Shown: positions 1 through 8,654, counted from the first letter of the stretch. The stretch: DNA of 64,000 bases from Aurantimonadaceae bacterium (GCA_947474855.1 CANJKV010000006.1:1-64000), one strand, 5' to 3'. Made by a program: numbers and translations. Notes: generated by a model not told the origin, from the letters alone.

Positions 1-2
1 GC

Positions 3-296
3 TCGACGGTCGTGTCACAGGGTTTCGAGCTGCACGAGTCGCAGGTGACCGACGGCGTGGCGCGCATGCGGCCGCTCGAGGAGGGTCTCGAGATCGCGCC
101 CGGCCAGACCGTCACGCTCGCACCCGGCGGTACCCACGCCATGCTGACCGGCTTGTCCGCGCCCATCCGCCAGGGGGAGCCGTTCAAGGGAACCCTGGTG
201 TTCGAGAAGGCCGGCCCCGTCGAGGTCGAGTTCGCCGTGGAAGGCTTCGGTGCGGCTCCCGAGCCGGAGGGTGACCACGGAGGACATGGCGGATGA
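3..296 (+). CDS. PCu(A)C-family periplasmic copper chaperone, 3' part
   Basis: The reading frame is already open at the left edge, so the 5' end with the signal peptide and first metal ligands lies outside the window. The visible part reads M-R-P, then GLEIAPGQTVTLAPGGTHAM and an acidic E-V-E-F strand, the usual pattern of the DUF461/PCu(A)C fold. Known members carry Cu(I) in the periplasm to the CuA site of cytochrome oxidase. The tail ends in a Gly/His-rich stretch (GDHGGHGG) that could add metal ligands. The stop overlaps the next start (ATGA), coupling it to the SCO gene, which fits copper delivery. Confidence 0.8.
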   Translation, partial: STVVSQGFELHESQVTDGVARMRPLEEGLEIAPGQTVTLAPGGTHAMLTGLSAPIRQGEPFKGTLVFEKAGPVEVEFAVEGFGAAPEPEGDHGGHGG

Positions 297-913
297 CGCT
301 GCGCACGATCCGCCGCGTCGCCTGGCTCGGCGTCGCGGTCCTCTGCCTGGTGGTCGGCGTCGTCGCCGGAACGAGCATCCTCCAGGCCACGAAGCCGGAG
401 CCGAACCTTCTCGCGACGTCGACCCGGGCAATCGCGATCGGCAGCGAGTTCTCGCTCGTCGATCCGGAAGGGCGTATCCGGACCTGGAGCGAGTTCCGCG
501 GCCGTCCGGTCGCGCTCTTCTTCGGATTCACGAACTGTCCCGACATCTGCCCGACCACGCTCGGCGAGCTGTCCGTCCATCTGGCGGGCCTCGGATCGCG
601 GGGGGACGAGCTGTCGGTGGTCCTGATCTCGGCCGATCCCGCCCGCGACACGCCCCAGGCGCTCGCCGCCTACCTGCAGTCCTTCGATCCCCGCATCGTG
701 GGGCTGACCGGCAGCGAGGAGGCCGTCGCGAAGACGTTCTCGGACTTCAACGCCTTCCGCAAGGTCGTGCCGCTGGAAGGGGGCGACTACACCGTCGACC
801 ACACGGCGGGCGTCTTCCTCTTCGACCGCGAGGGCGGCTTCGCCGGAACGCTCGACCTTCACGAAAGCCAGGAGGTCCAGCGTGCCAAGCTCGAACGCCT
901 GCTCGACGCCTGA
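293..913 (+). CDS. SCO1/SenC/PrrC family protein
   Basis: This 206-residue protein has an N-terminal membrane anchor (about residues 10-30) followed by a periplasmic thioredoxin fold. The signature CxxxC is C82-P-D-I-C86, and the third copper ligand is H170 in the V-D-H-T segment. Family members bind copper or act as thiol oxidoreductases during assembly of the CuA centre of respiratory oxidases. The start ATG overlaps the stop of the PCu(A)C gene, and the two families often work as a pair. Length and motifs are complete. Confidence in the family is high; the exact target oxidase is not in the window. Confidence 0.93.
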   Translation: MTLRTIRRVAWLGVAVLCLVVGVVAGTSILQATKPEPNLLATSTRAIAIGSEFSLVDPEGRIRTWSEFRGRPVALFFGFTNCPDICPTTLGELSVHLAGLGSRGDELSVVLISADPARDTPQALAAYLQSFDPRIVGLTGSEEAVAKTFSDFNAFRKVVPLEGGDYTVDHTAGVFLFDREGGFAGTLDLHESQEVQRAKLERLLDA

Positions 914-955
914 ACCCTGCGCACGACGCACGATCACCACCAGGATGCACCGCCC

Positions 956-1540
956 ATGAAGCGCCTCTCTCTTCGCTCGTCCCTTGTCGTTCTGTCCCTG
1001 ACGCTTCTCGCGGGCTGTGCGACATCCGGATCCGACGAAGCCGCCACGGCCTATGCGGAGGCGACGCGGCCCGTCTCCGCGTTGATGGGAGACCAGGCGT
1101 CGAGCGACCTCTACTACATCGAGTTCCGCGCCCGTTCGGCGGAAAGCTACGGCCACACCTTCGCGATGTTCGGAAAGCGCGACAGGGCCGGCAACATCCT
1201 GACCCGGGAAGTCGCGGGCCTGCACCCGGCGTCCACCAGCGACGTGCCGTACGTCCTCGGTCATCTCGTCCCCGTGCCCTCCGAAACCGGGCCGAGCGAC
1301 GGCGACCTGGAGGACCAGTACATGACCGCGAACTGGCGGATCGACCTGGACAAGGCCCAGTACGACGACACGATCGCCTACATCCGTCAGCTCCAGGCCA
1401 ACTCTCCGGTCTGGCACGCGGTCTGGGCGAACTGCTCGGGCTTCGTCGGCAAGATCGCCCGCCACATGGGGTACCGGGCGCCGAGCCCGATGCTGTTCCC
1501 CGAGAACTACATCAACACCCTCAAGGAGATGAACACCTGA
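956..1540 (+). CDS. Conserved-looking lipoprotein of unknown function
   Basis: A protein of 194 residues with a clear lipoprotein signal: K/R-rich start, hydrophobic core and lipobox L-A-G-C21. I do not recognise the family. The mature part has a Y-Y-I-E-F-R-A-R segment, a Y-G-H-T-F-A-M-F motif, and later H-A-V-W-A-N-C-S-G-F. A conserved-looking His and Cys pair of this kind recalls papain-like DUF4105 or NlpC/P60-type folds, but this is only an impression. It sits between the copper assembly genes and a membrane acyltransferase-like gene, with short spacing, so an envelope role is likely. A hydrolase role would need structure comparison. Confidence 0.75.
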   Translation: MKRLSLRSSLVVLSLTLLAGCATSGSDEAATAYAEATRPVSALMGDQASSDLYYIEFRARSAESYGHTFAMFGKRDRAGNILTREVAGLHPASTSDVPYVLGHLVPVPSETGPSDGDLEDQYMTANWRIDLDKAQYDDTIAYIRQLQANSPVWHAVWANCSGFVGKIARHMGYRAPSPMLFPENYINTLKEMNT

Positions 1541-1563
1541 GACCGGCGGGCGGGGAGGGTGCG

Positions 1564-2283
1564 GTGACGACGTCGCGACTCGTTTCGGTGGACGCCCTGC
1601 GCGGTCTCGCGATCCTCGGCGTCGTCGCCTATCACCTCGTGTGGAACCTCGCCTTCTTCGGCCTGGTGCCCGAAGAGTGGGCCGTCGGTAGGCCCGTGAT
1701 CGTCGTCGCCCGCCTGGGCGCCGGGCTCTTCCTGTTCCTCGTCGGGGTCGGCCTCGTGCTGGCCCACGGCGAGCGTGTCCGACCGAAGGCGTTCGCCATC
1801 CGCCTCGCGGCTATCATCGCCGCCGCCGTGTCGATCTCCGTCGTGACATACGTCCTCTTCCCCGACGAGTTCATCTACTTCGGCATCTTGCACTGCATCG
1901 CTGCCGCCTCGCTCCTCGGCATCGTCTTCGTGCGCCTGCCTTCCGGGGCGGCCCTGCTCGGATCCCTCGTGCTGGGAGCGGTGCCGTTTCTCGTCTCGAC
2001 CGAAGCGTTCGACACGAGGACGCTCGCGTGGACTGGGTTCGCCGAGACGGCCCCGTCCTCGCACGACTTCTTTCCCCTGTTGCCTTGGGCCGGGGTGACG
2101 CTCGCCGGCGTCGGCATCGCCTCGTCCCTCCGAGGAACAGGTGCCCGCGCCAATGCCGCCAAGCCCCCCGGCCCGACGATCCGCGCTCTGGCTTGGGCCG
2201 GGCGTCGGACGCTGGCCATCTACCTCCTGCACCAGCCGATCCTTTTCGGCGCGGTCGCCGCCGCGGCCCGGCTGGCGCGCTGA
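1564..2283 (+). CDS. DUF1624 / HGSNAT-like integral membrane protein
   Basis: This 239-residue protein starts at a GTG with a good GGGGAGGG ribosome site just upstream; an upstream extension of the frame overlaps earlier genes and is not used. It opens with V-S-V-D-A-L-R-G-L-A-I and a following Y-H-L-V-W-N, the hallmark of the heparan-alpha-glucosaminide N-acetyltransferase-like catalytic domain (DUF1624). About seven hydrophobic segments follow, ending in I-Y-L-L-H-Q-P-I. Bacterial members are thought to move acyl groups across the inner membrane onto envelope sugars; the substrate cannot be told from sequence. Confidence 0.85.
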   Translation: MTTSRLVSVDALRGLAILGVVAYHLVWNLAFFGLVPEEWAVGRPVIVVARLGAGLFLFLVGVGLVLAHGERVRPKAFAIRLAAIIAAAVSISVVTYVLFPDEFIYFGILHCIAAASLLGIVFVRLPSGAALLGSLVLGAVPFLVSTEAFDTRTLAWTGFAETAPSSHDFFPLLPWAGVTLAGVGIASSLRGTGARANAAKPPGPTIRALAWAGRRTLAIYLLHQPILFGAVAAAARLAR

Positions 2284-2315
2284 TCCTCACCTCTACCTGT
2301 CGACGGAGCCATCCC

Positions 2316-3059
2316 ATGCGCAACAAGCCATCCTTCCGCATCGCCCGGTCCTCGTTCGCGATCGGGGCGGTCCTCCTCGTCGTCGCCATTCTCGGAGGAT
2401 TCTCGGAGCCCGACATCCGGGCGGCCGCTGAAGAGACGGCCTCGTCCGCCGGGGCCGGGGATGGCGGTCCTCAGGTCGTCGCGCCCGAGCCCGAAGGCTC
2501 GGTCGACGTCGCCAAGCTGATGCAGCCGCACGGCATCGAGGATCGGGTCGTGGGCGACCCGGATGCGCCGGTCACCATCGTCGAATACGCTTCGATGACC
2601 TGCGATCACTGCGCCCGGTTCCACAACGAGTCCCTTCCGACGATCAAGCGCGACTACATCGATACCGGCAAGGTGAAGCTGATCATCCGCGAGTTCCCGT
2701 TCGACCCGGTCGCGCTCGCCGCCTTCATGCTCGCCCGTTGCGCGCCGAACGACAGCCGCGAGAAGATGATCGAGGTGCTGTTCTCTCAAGGCGAGACCTG
2801 GGCGCACGCGGACAATCCCTCCGAGAAGCTCCTCGGCATCTCCAAGCTCGCGGGCTTCACGGACGAGTCGTTCAAGGCCTGTCTGTCCGACAAGGAGATG
2901 CAGAAACGGATCGTCCAGACCAAGGAGCGCGGGCAGTTCACGTTCGGCGTCGACTCCACGCCCACCTTCTTCATCCAGGGCGACAAGTACCGGGGCGCCC
3001 TGCCTGCCGGCGAAATGGCCGCGGTGCTCGACAAGTACGTCGCCGCCGCGGCCGACTGA
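2316..3059 (+). CDS. DsbA-family thiol:disulfide oxidoreductase
   Basis: A 247-residue protein with an N-terminal membrane or signal segment (residues 12-29), an Ala/Gly-rich linker, then a thioredoxin-like domain. The active site is C96-D-H-C99, and the cis-proline loop is seen as S-T-P-T-F-F near residue 220. The helical insert between them is typical of the DsbA/BdbD (thioredoxin_4) group. Such proteins oxidise cysteine pairs in exported proteins. It lies 32 bases after the DUF1624 gene, in the same direction as the copper genes. A separate DsbB/DsbA pair occurs near 28 kb. Confidence 0.92.
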   Translation: MRNKPSFRIARSSFAIGAVLLVVAILGGFSEPDIRAAAEETASSAGAGDGGPQVVAPEPEGSVDVAKLMQPHGIEDRVVGDPDAPVTIVEYASMTCDHCARFHNESLPTIKRDYIDTGKVKLIIREFPFDPVALAAFMLARCAPNDSREKMIEVLFSQGETWAHADNPSEKLLGISKLAGFTDESFKACLSDKEMQKRIVQTKERGQFTFGVDSTPTFFIQGDKYRGALPAGEMAAVLDKYVAAAAD

Positions 3060-3087
3060 GGCGGATGGAAGAGGGAAGGACGCCACG

Positions 3088-4065
3088 ATGGCCGGACATC
3101 ATCACGATCACGGAAGTGGGGCAGGAGACCGGCGCGTCCTCTGCGCCGTCGTCGTCAACGTTCTCCTCACCGTCGCCCAGATCGTCGGCGGCGTCGTCTC
3201 GGGTAGCCTGTCGCTGATCGCCGACGCGATCCACAACTTCAGCGACGCGGCCTCTCTGATCATCGCCTTCGGAGCACGCCGGATCGCCCGTCGACCGGCG
3301 GACGAGACGATGACCTTCGGCTACGTGCGTGCGGAGATCGTCGCGGCGCTCATCAACTACACGACGCTGATCGTCATCGGCCTCTACCTCGTCTACGAGG
3401 CCGTCATGCGGTTCTTCGAGCCTCAGGATATTGCTGGCTGGACGGTCGTGGTGGTCGCGGGCATAGCCCTCGTCGTCGACGTCGTGACGGCCATCCTGAC
3501 ATACGCCTTGTCGAAGGAGAGCATGAACATCCGGGCTGCCTTCCTCCACAACGTGGCTGACGCGCTCGGGTCCGTCGGCGTGATCGTCGCCGGCTCGCTG
3601 ATCCTGCTCTTCGGCTGGCAGTGGATCGATCCGGTCGTCACGCTGATGATCGCCGGATACATCCTGTGGCAGGCCTTCTCGGAGATCGGCGGTTCGATCC
3701 GGATGCTCATGCTCGGTACGCCTCATGGCGTCGACGTGACCCGCCTCGCCGAGCGGATGAGAACCGTCGAAGGGGTCGAGAGCATCCACCACGTCCACGT
3801 CTTCGCCATCGACGAGAAGACGACGGCGGTGGAGGCACATGTCGTCTCGTCTGCCTCGACCGGACCGGCGGCCGCGGCGGTCCGGAGCGGGATCCGTGCT
3901 CTTGCGCGGGAGGAGTTCGGCATCGCGCACGCCACGCTGGAGCTGGAAGAGCCGGATGACGCCTGTTCCGGGCCTGCCGCCGGGATCCTCGCCCACGGCG
4001 CGCACGACCTATACGACCGGCCGACGGAACGGTCCGTCACGAGGACGCCGTCCTCCCATGCTTAA
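3088..4065 (+). CDS. Cation diffusion facilitator (Zn/Co/Cd efflux)
   Basis: This 325-residue protein is a CDF transporter. It has a short His-rich N terminus (HHHDHG), six predicted membrane helices, and the metal-site motifs D-A-I-H-N-F-S-D in helix 2 and H-N-V-A-D-A in helix 5. A cytoplasmic ferredoxin-like C-terminal domain follows (H-H-V-H-V-F region). The family exports Zn(II), Co(II) or Cd(II) in exchange for protons. The long hydrophilic tail after residue 290 is unusual. It is spaced 28 bases from the DsbA gene and probably transcribed with it. CzcD/ZitB-like is the closest description; metal choice is unknown. Confidence 0.93.
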   Translation: MAGHHHDHGSGAGDRRVLCAVVVNVLLTVAQIVGGVVSGSLSLIADAIHNFSDAASLIIAFGARRIARRPADETMTFGYVRAEIVAALINYTTLIVIGLYLVYEAVMRFFEPQDIAGWTVVVVAGIALVVDVVTAILTYALSKESMNIRAAFLHNVADALGSVGVIVAGSLILLFGWQWIDPVVTLMIAGYILWQAFSEIGGSIRMLMLGTPHGVDVTRLAERMRTVEGVESIHHVHVFAIDEKTTAVEAHVVSSASTGPAAAAVRSGIRALAREEFGIAHATLELEEPDDACSGPAAGILAHGAHDLYDRPTERSVTRTPSSHA

Positions 4066-4179
4066 CGGCTTCTTGACGGCATCGGGCGCATCCTTGAGGG
4101 AGGGCGCGCCATCCGCTTGGGGCTTCGTTCCGGCTGCGCTTCTCCAAGCCCGCCATCGACAGATCACGGAAGACCAGAC

Positions 4180-5193
4180 GTGCTGCGAAGACTGAAGTCT
4201 GCCATCTCGGCCGTCGCCCTGACCCTGGTGCTCGGCGGCTGCGTCAACGTGATGGACGATGTCCTCGATCCAGCGCCGCACCTCCAGCCGATCCCGGCGG
4301 CGCTCATGGCGCAGATGCGGGCCAAAGGCATGACGCCGGCGAGTCCGATCCTGGTCCGCGTCTTCAAGCAGGAAAGCGAGCTGGAGGTCTGGAAGCAGGC
4401 GGTCGGCGGCCGTTACGAGCTTCTGAAGACCTATCCGATGTGCCGCTGGTCGGGAAAGCTCGGGCCGAAGGTCAAGGAGGGCGACCGCCAGGCGCCGGAA
4501 GGCTTCTACACGGTGACGGCCGGCCTCCTGAACCCGAAGTCCCGGTACTACCTGTCCTTCAATCTCGGCTATCCGAACCAGCTGGAGAGGGCGCTCGGGT
4601 ACACCGGCGATTCGCTGATGGTCCACGGCGCCTGCGCCTCCGTCGGCTGCTTCGCCATGACGGACGAGGCGATGGGCGAGATCTACGCCCTGGCGCGGGA
4701 TGCGCTGGCGGGCGAGAAGAAGTCCTTCCAGGTGCAGGCCTTTCCGTTCCGGATGACGCCGGAGAACATGGCGCGCTACCGCTCTGACCCGAACATCGCG
4801 TTCTGGCGGAACCTCAAGGAAGGCTACGACGCCTTTCGCGTCCGCGGCCAGGAGCCGAAGGTCTCCTCCTGCGGGCGGCGCTATGTCTTCAACGTGCCCG
4901 ACGAGATCGCCAAGACGCTCGACCCGTTGGCGGAATGCCCGCCCTCCGTCACGGGCGGGCCACCCGACCTCCTCGCCGTCAGCTCGGCCGACGAGGAAGC
5001 CGTGAAGGCGATCCTGTCGATCCGCCAGCCCTCGAAACCCGTCGCCTACGTCGACGGCGGCATGCATCCGAGCTACCTCCAGACCCTGCGCAAGCTCGGA
5101 CCGAGCGGACTGGCGAAAGCGTCTTCCATGAGGGGCGTGCCGATCAGCCGCCCGGACGTCCTTCTCGGAGGCGCTCCGGCCGACGCACGCTGA
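4180..5193 (+). CDS. YafK/DpaA-type L,D-transpeptidase-fold lipoprotein
   Basis: I take the GTG at 4180 as start because it directly gives a lipoprotein signal ending L-G-G-C21; longer starts add a poor leader. The 337-residue protein carries the L,D-transpeptidase catalytic motif with H149-G and S-x-G-C157-F-A-M, preceded by E-G-F-Y-T-V. This spacing matches the YafK/DpaA group, which in Enterobacteria releases Braun lipoprotein from peptidoglycan, rather than ErfK cross-linking enzymes. The C-terminal 130 residues are extra and contain a C-G-R-R-Y segment. It is probably anchored in the outer membrane and acts on peptidoglycan. It ends the first cluster. Confidence 0.87.
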   Translation: MLRRLKSAISAVALTLVLGGCVNVMDDVLDPAPHLQPIPAALMAQMRAKGMTPASPILVRVFKQESELEVWKQAVGGRYELLKTYPMCRWSGKLGPKVKEGDRQAPEGFYTVTAGLLNPKSRYYLSFNLGYPNQLERALGYTGDSLMVHGACASVGCFAMTDEAMGEIYALARDALAGEKKSFQVQAFPFRMTPENMARYRSDPNIAFWRNLKEGYDAFRVRGQEPKVSSCGRRYVFNVPDEIAKTLDPLAECPPSVTGGPPDLLAVSSADEEAVKAILSIRQPSKPVAYVDGGMHPSYLQTLRKLGPSGLAKASSMRGVPISRPDVLLGGAPADAR

Positions 5194-5460
5194 AGGACGA
5201 ACCACTTCTCCAGAATCGTGCGTCGAAGCTGAGGCCGGTGTAGACGTGAGAGGCAGCTCCGGGCGGGTTGGCGTACCGGAAGTCCTCGAAGGCACGCCGT
5301 CCGCGATCTTTGTCGAGCTGTCTGTCGTCGTTTGTAGATTGGTGCTTGGCTTCGGCGCCGCTTGGTGAGTCAACCTGGCGAGCGTGCTGATCTCGGCGTG
5401 CGGAGGGGCGACACCGATTCGCATTTCGGCTCTTAAGCTGAACCTGCGTCTGATCAGCAC

Positions 5461-5841
5461 CTAAGACCAGGCAAACAGCGCCTGCGCAATCGCGTTCGGG
5501 TCGGATGGCTTTGAAAGGCAAGCTGCAGCGGCGTAGGTTGCCGGGATCAGATCGCGTTCGAGGCCCGTCACGAACACGAATGGCACGCTTCGCTCGCGCA
5601 GAGCGTCGGCAACGGCATAGACCTTGTCGCCCCGCAGCAGGATGTCGAGGACGGCGCCGTCCAACCGTTCACCGCCCTCGATGATGGCGAGGGCGCTCCG
5701 TGCATCCTGCGCTGGACCGACGACGTGGACGCCCATGGCCTCGAAGTGATCTGCCATCTCCATGGCGATCAGGTACTCGTCCTCCACGATCAGGATGCGG
5801 CGACCCGCCGTTGCGCGCAGATGCACCGAGTTCGTGGTCAT
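5461..5841 (-). CDS. Single-domain response regulator receiver
   Basis: A 126-residue protein consisting only of a receiver domain. The acidic pair is E20-D21, the phosphorylated residue is D66 in G-A-V-L-D-I, and the conserved lysine is K111-P. No output domain is present, so it must act by protein contact or as a phosphate sink. It is clearly paralogous to the receiver at 7548-7937 (shared D-G-A-V-L-D-I and L-I-P-T/A-T). Receivers of this kind are usual partners of HWE kinases in Hyphomicrobiales, and one is encoded at 8655. The bases between 5194 and 5460 hold nothing I recognise. Confidence 0.88.
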   Translation of the reverse strand: MTTNSVHLRATAGRRILIVEDEYLIAMEMADHFEAMGVHVVGPAQDARSALAIIEGGERLDGAVLDILLRGDKVYAVADALRERSVPFVFVTGLERDLIPATYAAAACLSKPSDPNAIAQALFAWS

Positions 5842-6173
5842 GGGTGTCGCCCTTCAGTCTGGCACCGCCAGAGGGGCGCACTAGACGTGGCGCACCCGCG
5901 GTTCATCGTCTGCGGAAGGCATTTGTTGCGAACGGCGCTATCGACGTCGTGTGCAACTTTCAGAGGGATAAGCGCTCGTTTGGAGACCGGCTAGTTCGGC
6001 GGCGAGAAGCGCCCGAAACCGCACGAAAAGGGGACATCTGCTTCGGAAGCTGGCAAAAAAGGGGATGAAGATACCCACGTGAGTGCTTAAGTGATCGGTA
6101 TCGCGTGCAGGATGATCCGGGCGCACGTGGATGAGGGATGCGACGCGCTCTTGCCCCAAGATGGGGTTGAGCC
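5842..6173. other. Intergenic region between receiver gene and Crp/Fnr gene
   Basis: This 330-base gap separates divergent genes and must contain both promoters. I see no convincing gene, terminator or inverted repeat. The stretch near 6040-6065 is locally A-rich. No FNR-type TTGAT-N4-ATCAA site is visible. Confidence 0.4.
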
Positions 6174-6890
6174 GTGTCTCCGCTTCACCAGTCCTCCACC
6201 CGCAACCGCCTCCTGGCGGCGCTCTCGCCCGACGATTTCTTCCTCCTCCAGCCGCATCTGGAGCCTGTGACCTTCGGTCTCCGGCAGGTGGTCGTCAAGG
6301 CGGGCGAGGCAATAAGCCATGTCGACTTCGTTGAGCGTGGGCAGATCTCCATCCTAGCTCAAATTGAGCATGGTCGCATCGAGGTTGGCATGGTTGGCCC
6401 CGAAGGCATCACCGGCACTCCGCTCGTGCTGGAGGCGAGCATCAGCCCCTACACCTTCATGAGCCAGGCCGAGAGCGATGTGCTGCGCATTCCCGCCGAG
6501 GTGCTGCAAGCCGCCCTTTCCTGGAGCGGAACGCTGCGCACCATACTTCTTCACTACGTCCACGCCCTCATGACGCAGATGGCCCAGACCGCCTTTGCCA
6601 ACGCCAGCTACGACATCGAGGCGCGGCTTGCCCGCTGGATCCTGATGATGCACGACCGTCTCGGCACGGACGACCTGCCGATGACCCACGACTTCCTGTC
6701 GGCGATGCTCGGCAACCGCCGCTCCAGCGTGACCACCGCCACCCACGTTCTCGAAGGCAACGGCCTCATCCGCGCCCGGCGCGGCATCATCACGGTGCGG
6801 GACCGGGAGCGGCTGGAGGAACTGGCGGGCGACGCCTATGGCCTTGCCGAGCGCGAGTACGAGCGGCTCTTCGGCAGCGGACGAGCTTAG
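6174..6890 (+). CDS. Crp/Fnr-family transcriptional regulator
   Basis: This 238-residue protein starts at GTG. It has an N-terminal cyclic-nucleotide-binding-type beta-roll (about residues 15-140, with G-M-V-G-P-E-G-I-T-G) and a C-terminal Crp-type winged helix (about 150-225, with D-F-L-S-A-M-L-G-N-R-R-S-S-V). The usual cysteines for an Fnr iron-sulfur cluster are absent, so it is not a classical oxygen sensor. Many alphaproteobacterial paralogues of this type sit next to lone receivers and PAS kinases, as here. The ligand is unknown. Confidence 0.9.
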   Translation: MSPLHQSSTRNRLLAALSPDDFFLLQPHLEPVTFGLRQVVVKAGEAISHVDFVERGQISILAQIEHGRIEVGMVGPEGITGTPLVLEASISPYTFMSQAESDVLRIPAEVLQAALSWSGTLRTILLHYVHALMTQMAQTAFANASYDIEARLARWILMMHDRLGTDDLPMTHDFLSAMLGNRRSSVTTATHVLEGNGLIRARRGIITVRDRERLEELAGDAYGLAEREYERLFGSGRA

Positions 6891-6916
6891 AACGGTGCGG
6901 AAACGAGCCTCAGCCT

Positions 6917-7111
6917 TTAGGTGGTCGGCGCCACCTTGTGCGACGCAACCGCGCTTTGGGCATCGCGATCTGCGACCTTGGATGTCTCGGTAGCGGAAGA
7001 AGCCTCCCGCTCACTGCTCTCTACAGCTGCACTCGTCGCTTCTATGAGATCGAGCATGATCTCGTCGAAGGCATCGAAGATGGCAAGCAGGTTCAAGTGG
7101 TCGTTCGTCAA
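6917..7111 (-). CDS. Possible small acidic protein
   Basis: A 64-residue frame starting at TTG with a weak upstream purine tract. The N-terminal half (L-L-A-I-F-D-A-F-D-E-I-M-L-D-L-I) looks like an amphipathic helix; the rest is Ser/Ala/Glu-rich and low in complexity. It lies alone in a 370-base gap between a Crp/Fnr gene and a small minus-strand gene. Opposite-strand frames in the same place look worse. I would not insist that it is expressed. The remainder of 6891-7258 shows nothing clear. Confidence 0.3.
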   Translation of the reverse strand: MTNDHLNLLAIFDAFDEIMLDLIEATSAAVESSEREASSATETSKVADRDAQSAVASHKVAPTT

Positions 7112-7258
7112 GCGGTCTTTCTAGCCTCCAGCATGGGTTGCGCACCCGTTGCGCCACCATGTCCGATACGGAGGCTACTTCGACGCTGATCATACATTTG
7201 GAGAGCAAAATAGAGCCGGGCATGTTTCTTTTCGATGTCGCGTCAGGATGACACGCCG

Positions 7259-7504
7259 TCAGTCGATCAGCCCCTCTCGATAAATCCTGCGCCCGTCCTT
7301 GGTCGGTAGGAGCCAGAACGATCCTCTCCACCCGCTCCGCATCACGACAAGACCCTTTGCCAGAAGGAGGTGGGCAATGGTCGCGTCTCTGTCTTCGAAC
7401 TCGTGCAGGGCCAACCCGATCGGCTCCCCAGAAGGCGAGCCTTCGTGCATGCGCCCGAGCATGTCGATCTCGTAGATGCTCAGGTCGCGGAGATGGAAGG
7501 GCAA
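7259..7504 (-). CDS. Small hypothetical protein (81 aa)
   Basis: An 81-residue protein with a natural composition: hydrophobic helix positions, a central H-L-L-L-A-K-G-L-V segment and a C-terminal L-L-P-T-K-D-G-R-R strand, resembling a small winged-helix-like fold. I do not recognise a family. It lies 43 bases downstream of the receiver gene at 7548-7937 on the same strand and could be co-transcribed with it. Similar small proteins occur beside single-domain receivers in Hyphomicrobiales, which is a general impression rather than a match. Confidence 0.6.
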   Translation of the reverse strand: MPFHLRDLSIYEIDMLGRMHEGSPSGEPIGLALHEFEDRDATIAHLLLAKGLVVMRSGWRGSFWLLPTKDGRRIYREGLID

Positions 7505-7547
7505 TGGCGTTGGCTTCCTCGTTGGCCGACCTTCGGCTGTTGTCGAG

Positions 7548-7937
7548 CTACTGCCCGAACAAGGAGCGTGCGATCCATATCGCCTCGGCCGGCTTCATGC
7601 GGTTGGGCACACCCCGGAATGCGGTAGGGATGAGCTTCGGGTCGTAAGCCGTCGCGAAAGCGAAAGGCACGCCGCGCCGTTGCAACTCCTCGGCCAAAGG
7701 GAAAACCTGATCGTCGCGAAGCTCGATGTCGAGGACCGCTCCATCAACCGCTTCAGCTTGGTTCAGAAGCATGAAGGCGCCCGACAAGGAGGGTACGGGC
7801 CCCAGGATCTCGGCGCCGCAGTGGGCCAACTCCTCGGCCATACCAAAAGCGGCATAGTAGTCGTCCTCGACGATCAGGATGCGCTTGCCCACTAGCCTGG
7901 AGGCCACATGCCGTCGTGTGGCGCCCAATGCACTCAT
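7548..7937 (-). CDS. Single-domain response regulator receiver
   Basis: The ATG at 7937 has a GAGG ribosome site; a longer frame upstream adds an implausible leader. The 129-residue protein is one receiver domain with acidic pair E24-D25/D26, phospho-acceptor D70 in G-A-V-L-D-I and K115-P. It lacks an output domain. Its sequence parallels the receiver at 5461-5841 through most of its length, so the two are paralogues facing the same way on either side of the Crp/Fnr gene. It probably relays phosphate from HWE kinases such as the one at 8655. The residues just before K115 (P-N-R-M) are unusual. Confidence 0.86.
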   Translation of the reverse strand: MSALGATRRHVASRLVGKRILIVEDDYYAAFGMAEELAHCGAEILGPVPSLSGAFMLLNQAEAVDGAVLDIELRDDQVFPLAEELQRRGVPFAFATAYDPKLIPTAFRGVPNRMKPAEAIWIARSLFGQ

Positions 7938-8218
7938 CGCCACCTCGCTGCCCTGTCGTTGCCACTCGGATGAAGGGCATGAGGAGCCTGAGGCCAGGGA
8001 CCGATAGCCAAGCCGATGTTGCTTGACCAACGTTCAGCACCACGCTGAGCCACTCGGAGGGAGCATGGCACGAGCCAATTGCTGAGAACGGCCCCTTACG
8101 TTCCAACCCATGCAGGACAACGCCGATCAAGCTATCTATCGCCAAGCATTGATCTCCTGGCTACACGACGCATCCTTTTGTTCCCGCTGGCCGTTCGGCG
8201 GCAAAGGAGACGGGAGCC

Positions 8219-8599
8219 ATGCCGCTATGCGTATTGATCGTCGAGGATGAGCCGCTGATCGCGATGGACCTGCGGGATATCATCGAGGAAGCGGGTCACG
8301 AAGTGGCAGGCGTCGCCACGCGCATGAGTGAGGCTCTGACGGTGGCGTCGGAACATCCCCTCGATGTCGCTATCATGGATTACAACATCGCCGGCCACCA
8401 CAACGGCGTGGATGTGGCTCGGCGCCTTCGCGAGGAATACGGCATCGGCTCGCTCTTTGTGTCGGCGAGCATCAATGACAGGCTGCGTGCCATGGCCGCC
8501 GAATGGTCGCCCGTCGGCTTCATCGGCAAGCCCTTTATCGCCCAGCAAATCGTGAAGGCCCTCAGCTCCGTGGAGGCGAGGCTTTCCTCCAAAGATTGA
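8219..8599 (+). CDS. Single-domain response regulator receiver
   Basis: A 126-residue receiver-only protein starting at an ATG with AGGAGA upstream. The acidic pair is E9-D10, the phospho-acceptor D54 (A-I-M-D-Y-N) and the lysine K105-P-F. It differs from the two minus-strand receivers in having the N-I-A-G-H-H-N-G loop, common in receivers linked to HWE/HisKA_2 kinases. It is 55 bases upstream of the large GAF/PAS HWE kinase gene and in the same direction, so a kinase-receiver pair is very likely. Confidence 0.9.
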   Translation: MPLCVLIVEDEPLIAMDLRDIIEEAGHEVAGVATRMSEALTVASEHPLDVAIMDYNIAGHHNGVDVARRLREEYGIGSLFVSASINDRLRAMAAEWSPVGFIGKPFIAQQIVKALSSVEARLSSKD

Positions 8600-8654
8600 A
8601 CGGGTTAGAGCCGCCTGGCGGCACCTGGTGTGCGGGCAGGGGCAAACGAACACG

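Noticed and set aside
6174-6890. Fnr-type oxygen sensor controlling the bd oxidase
   Set aside because: The cluster-binding cysteines are absent, and no TTGAT-N4-ATCAA site was seen before cydA.
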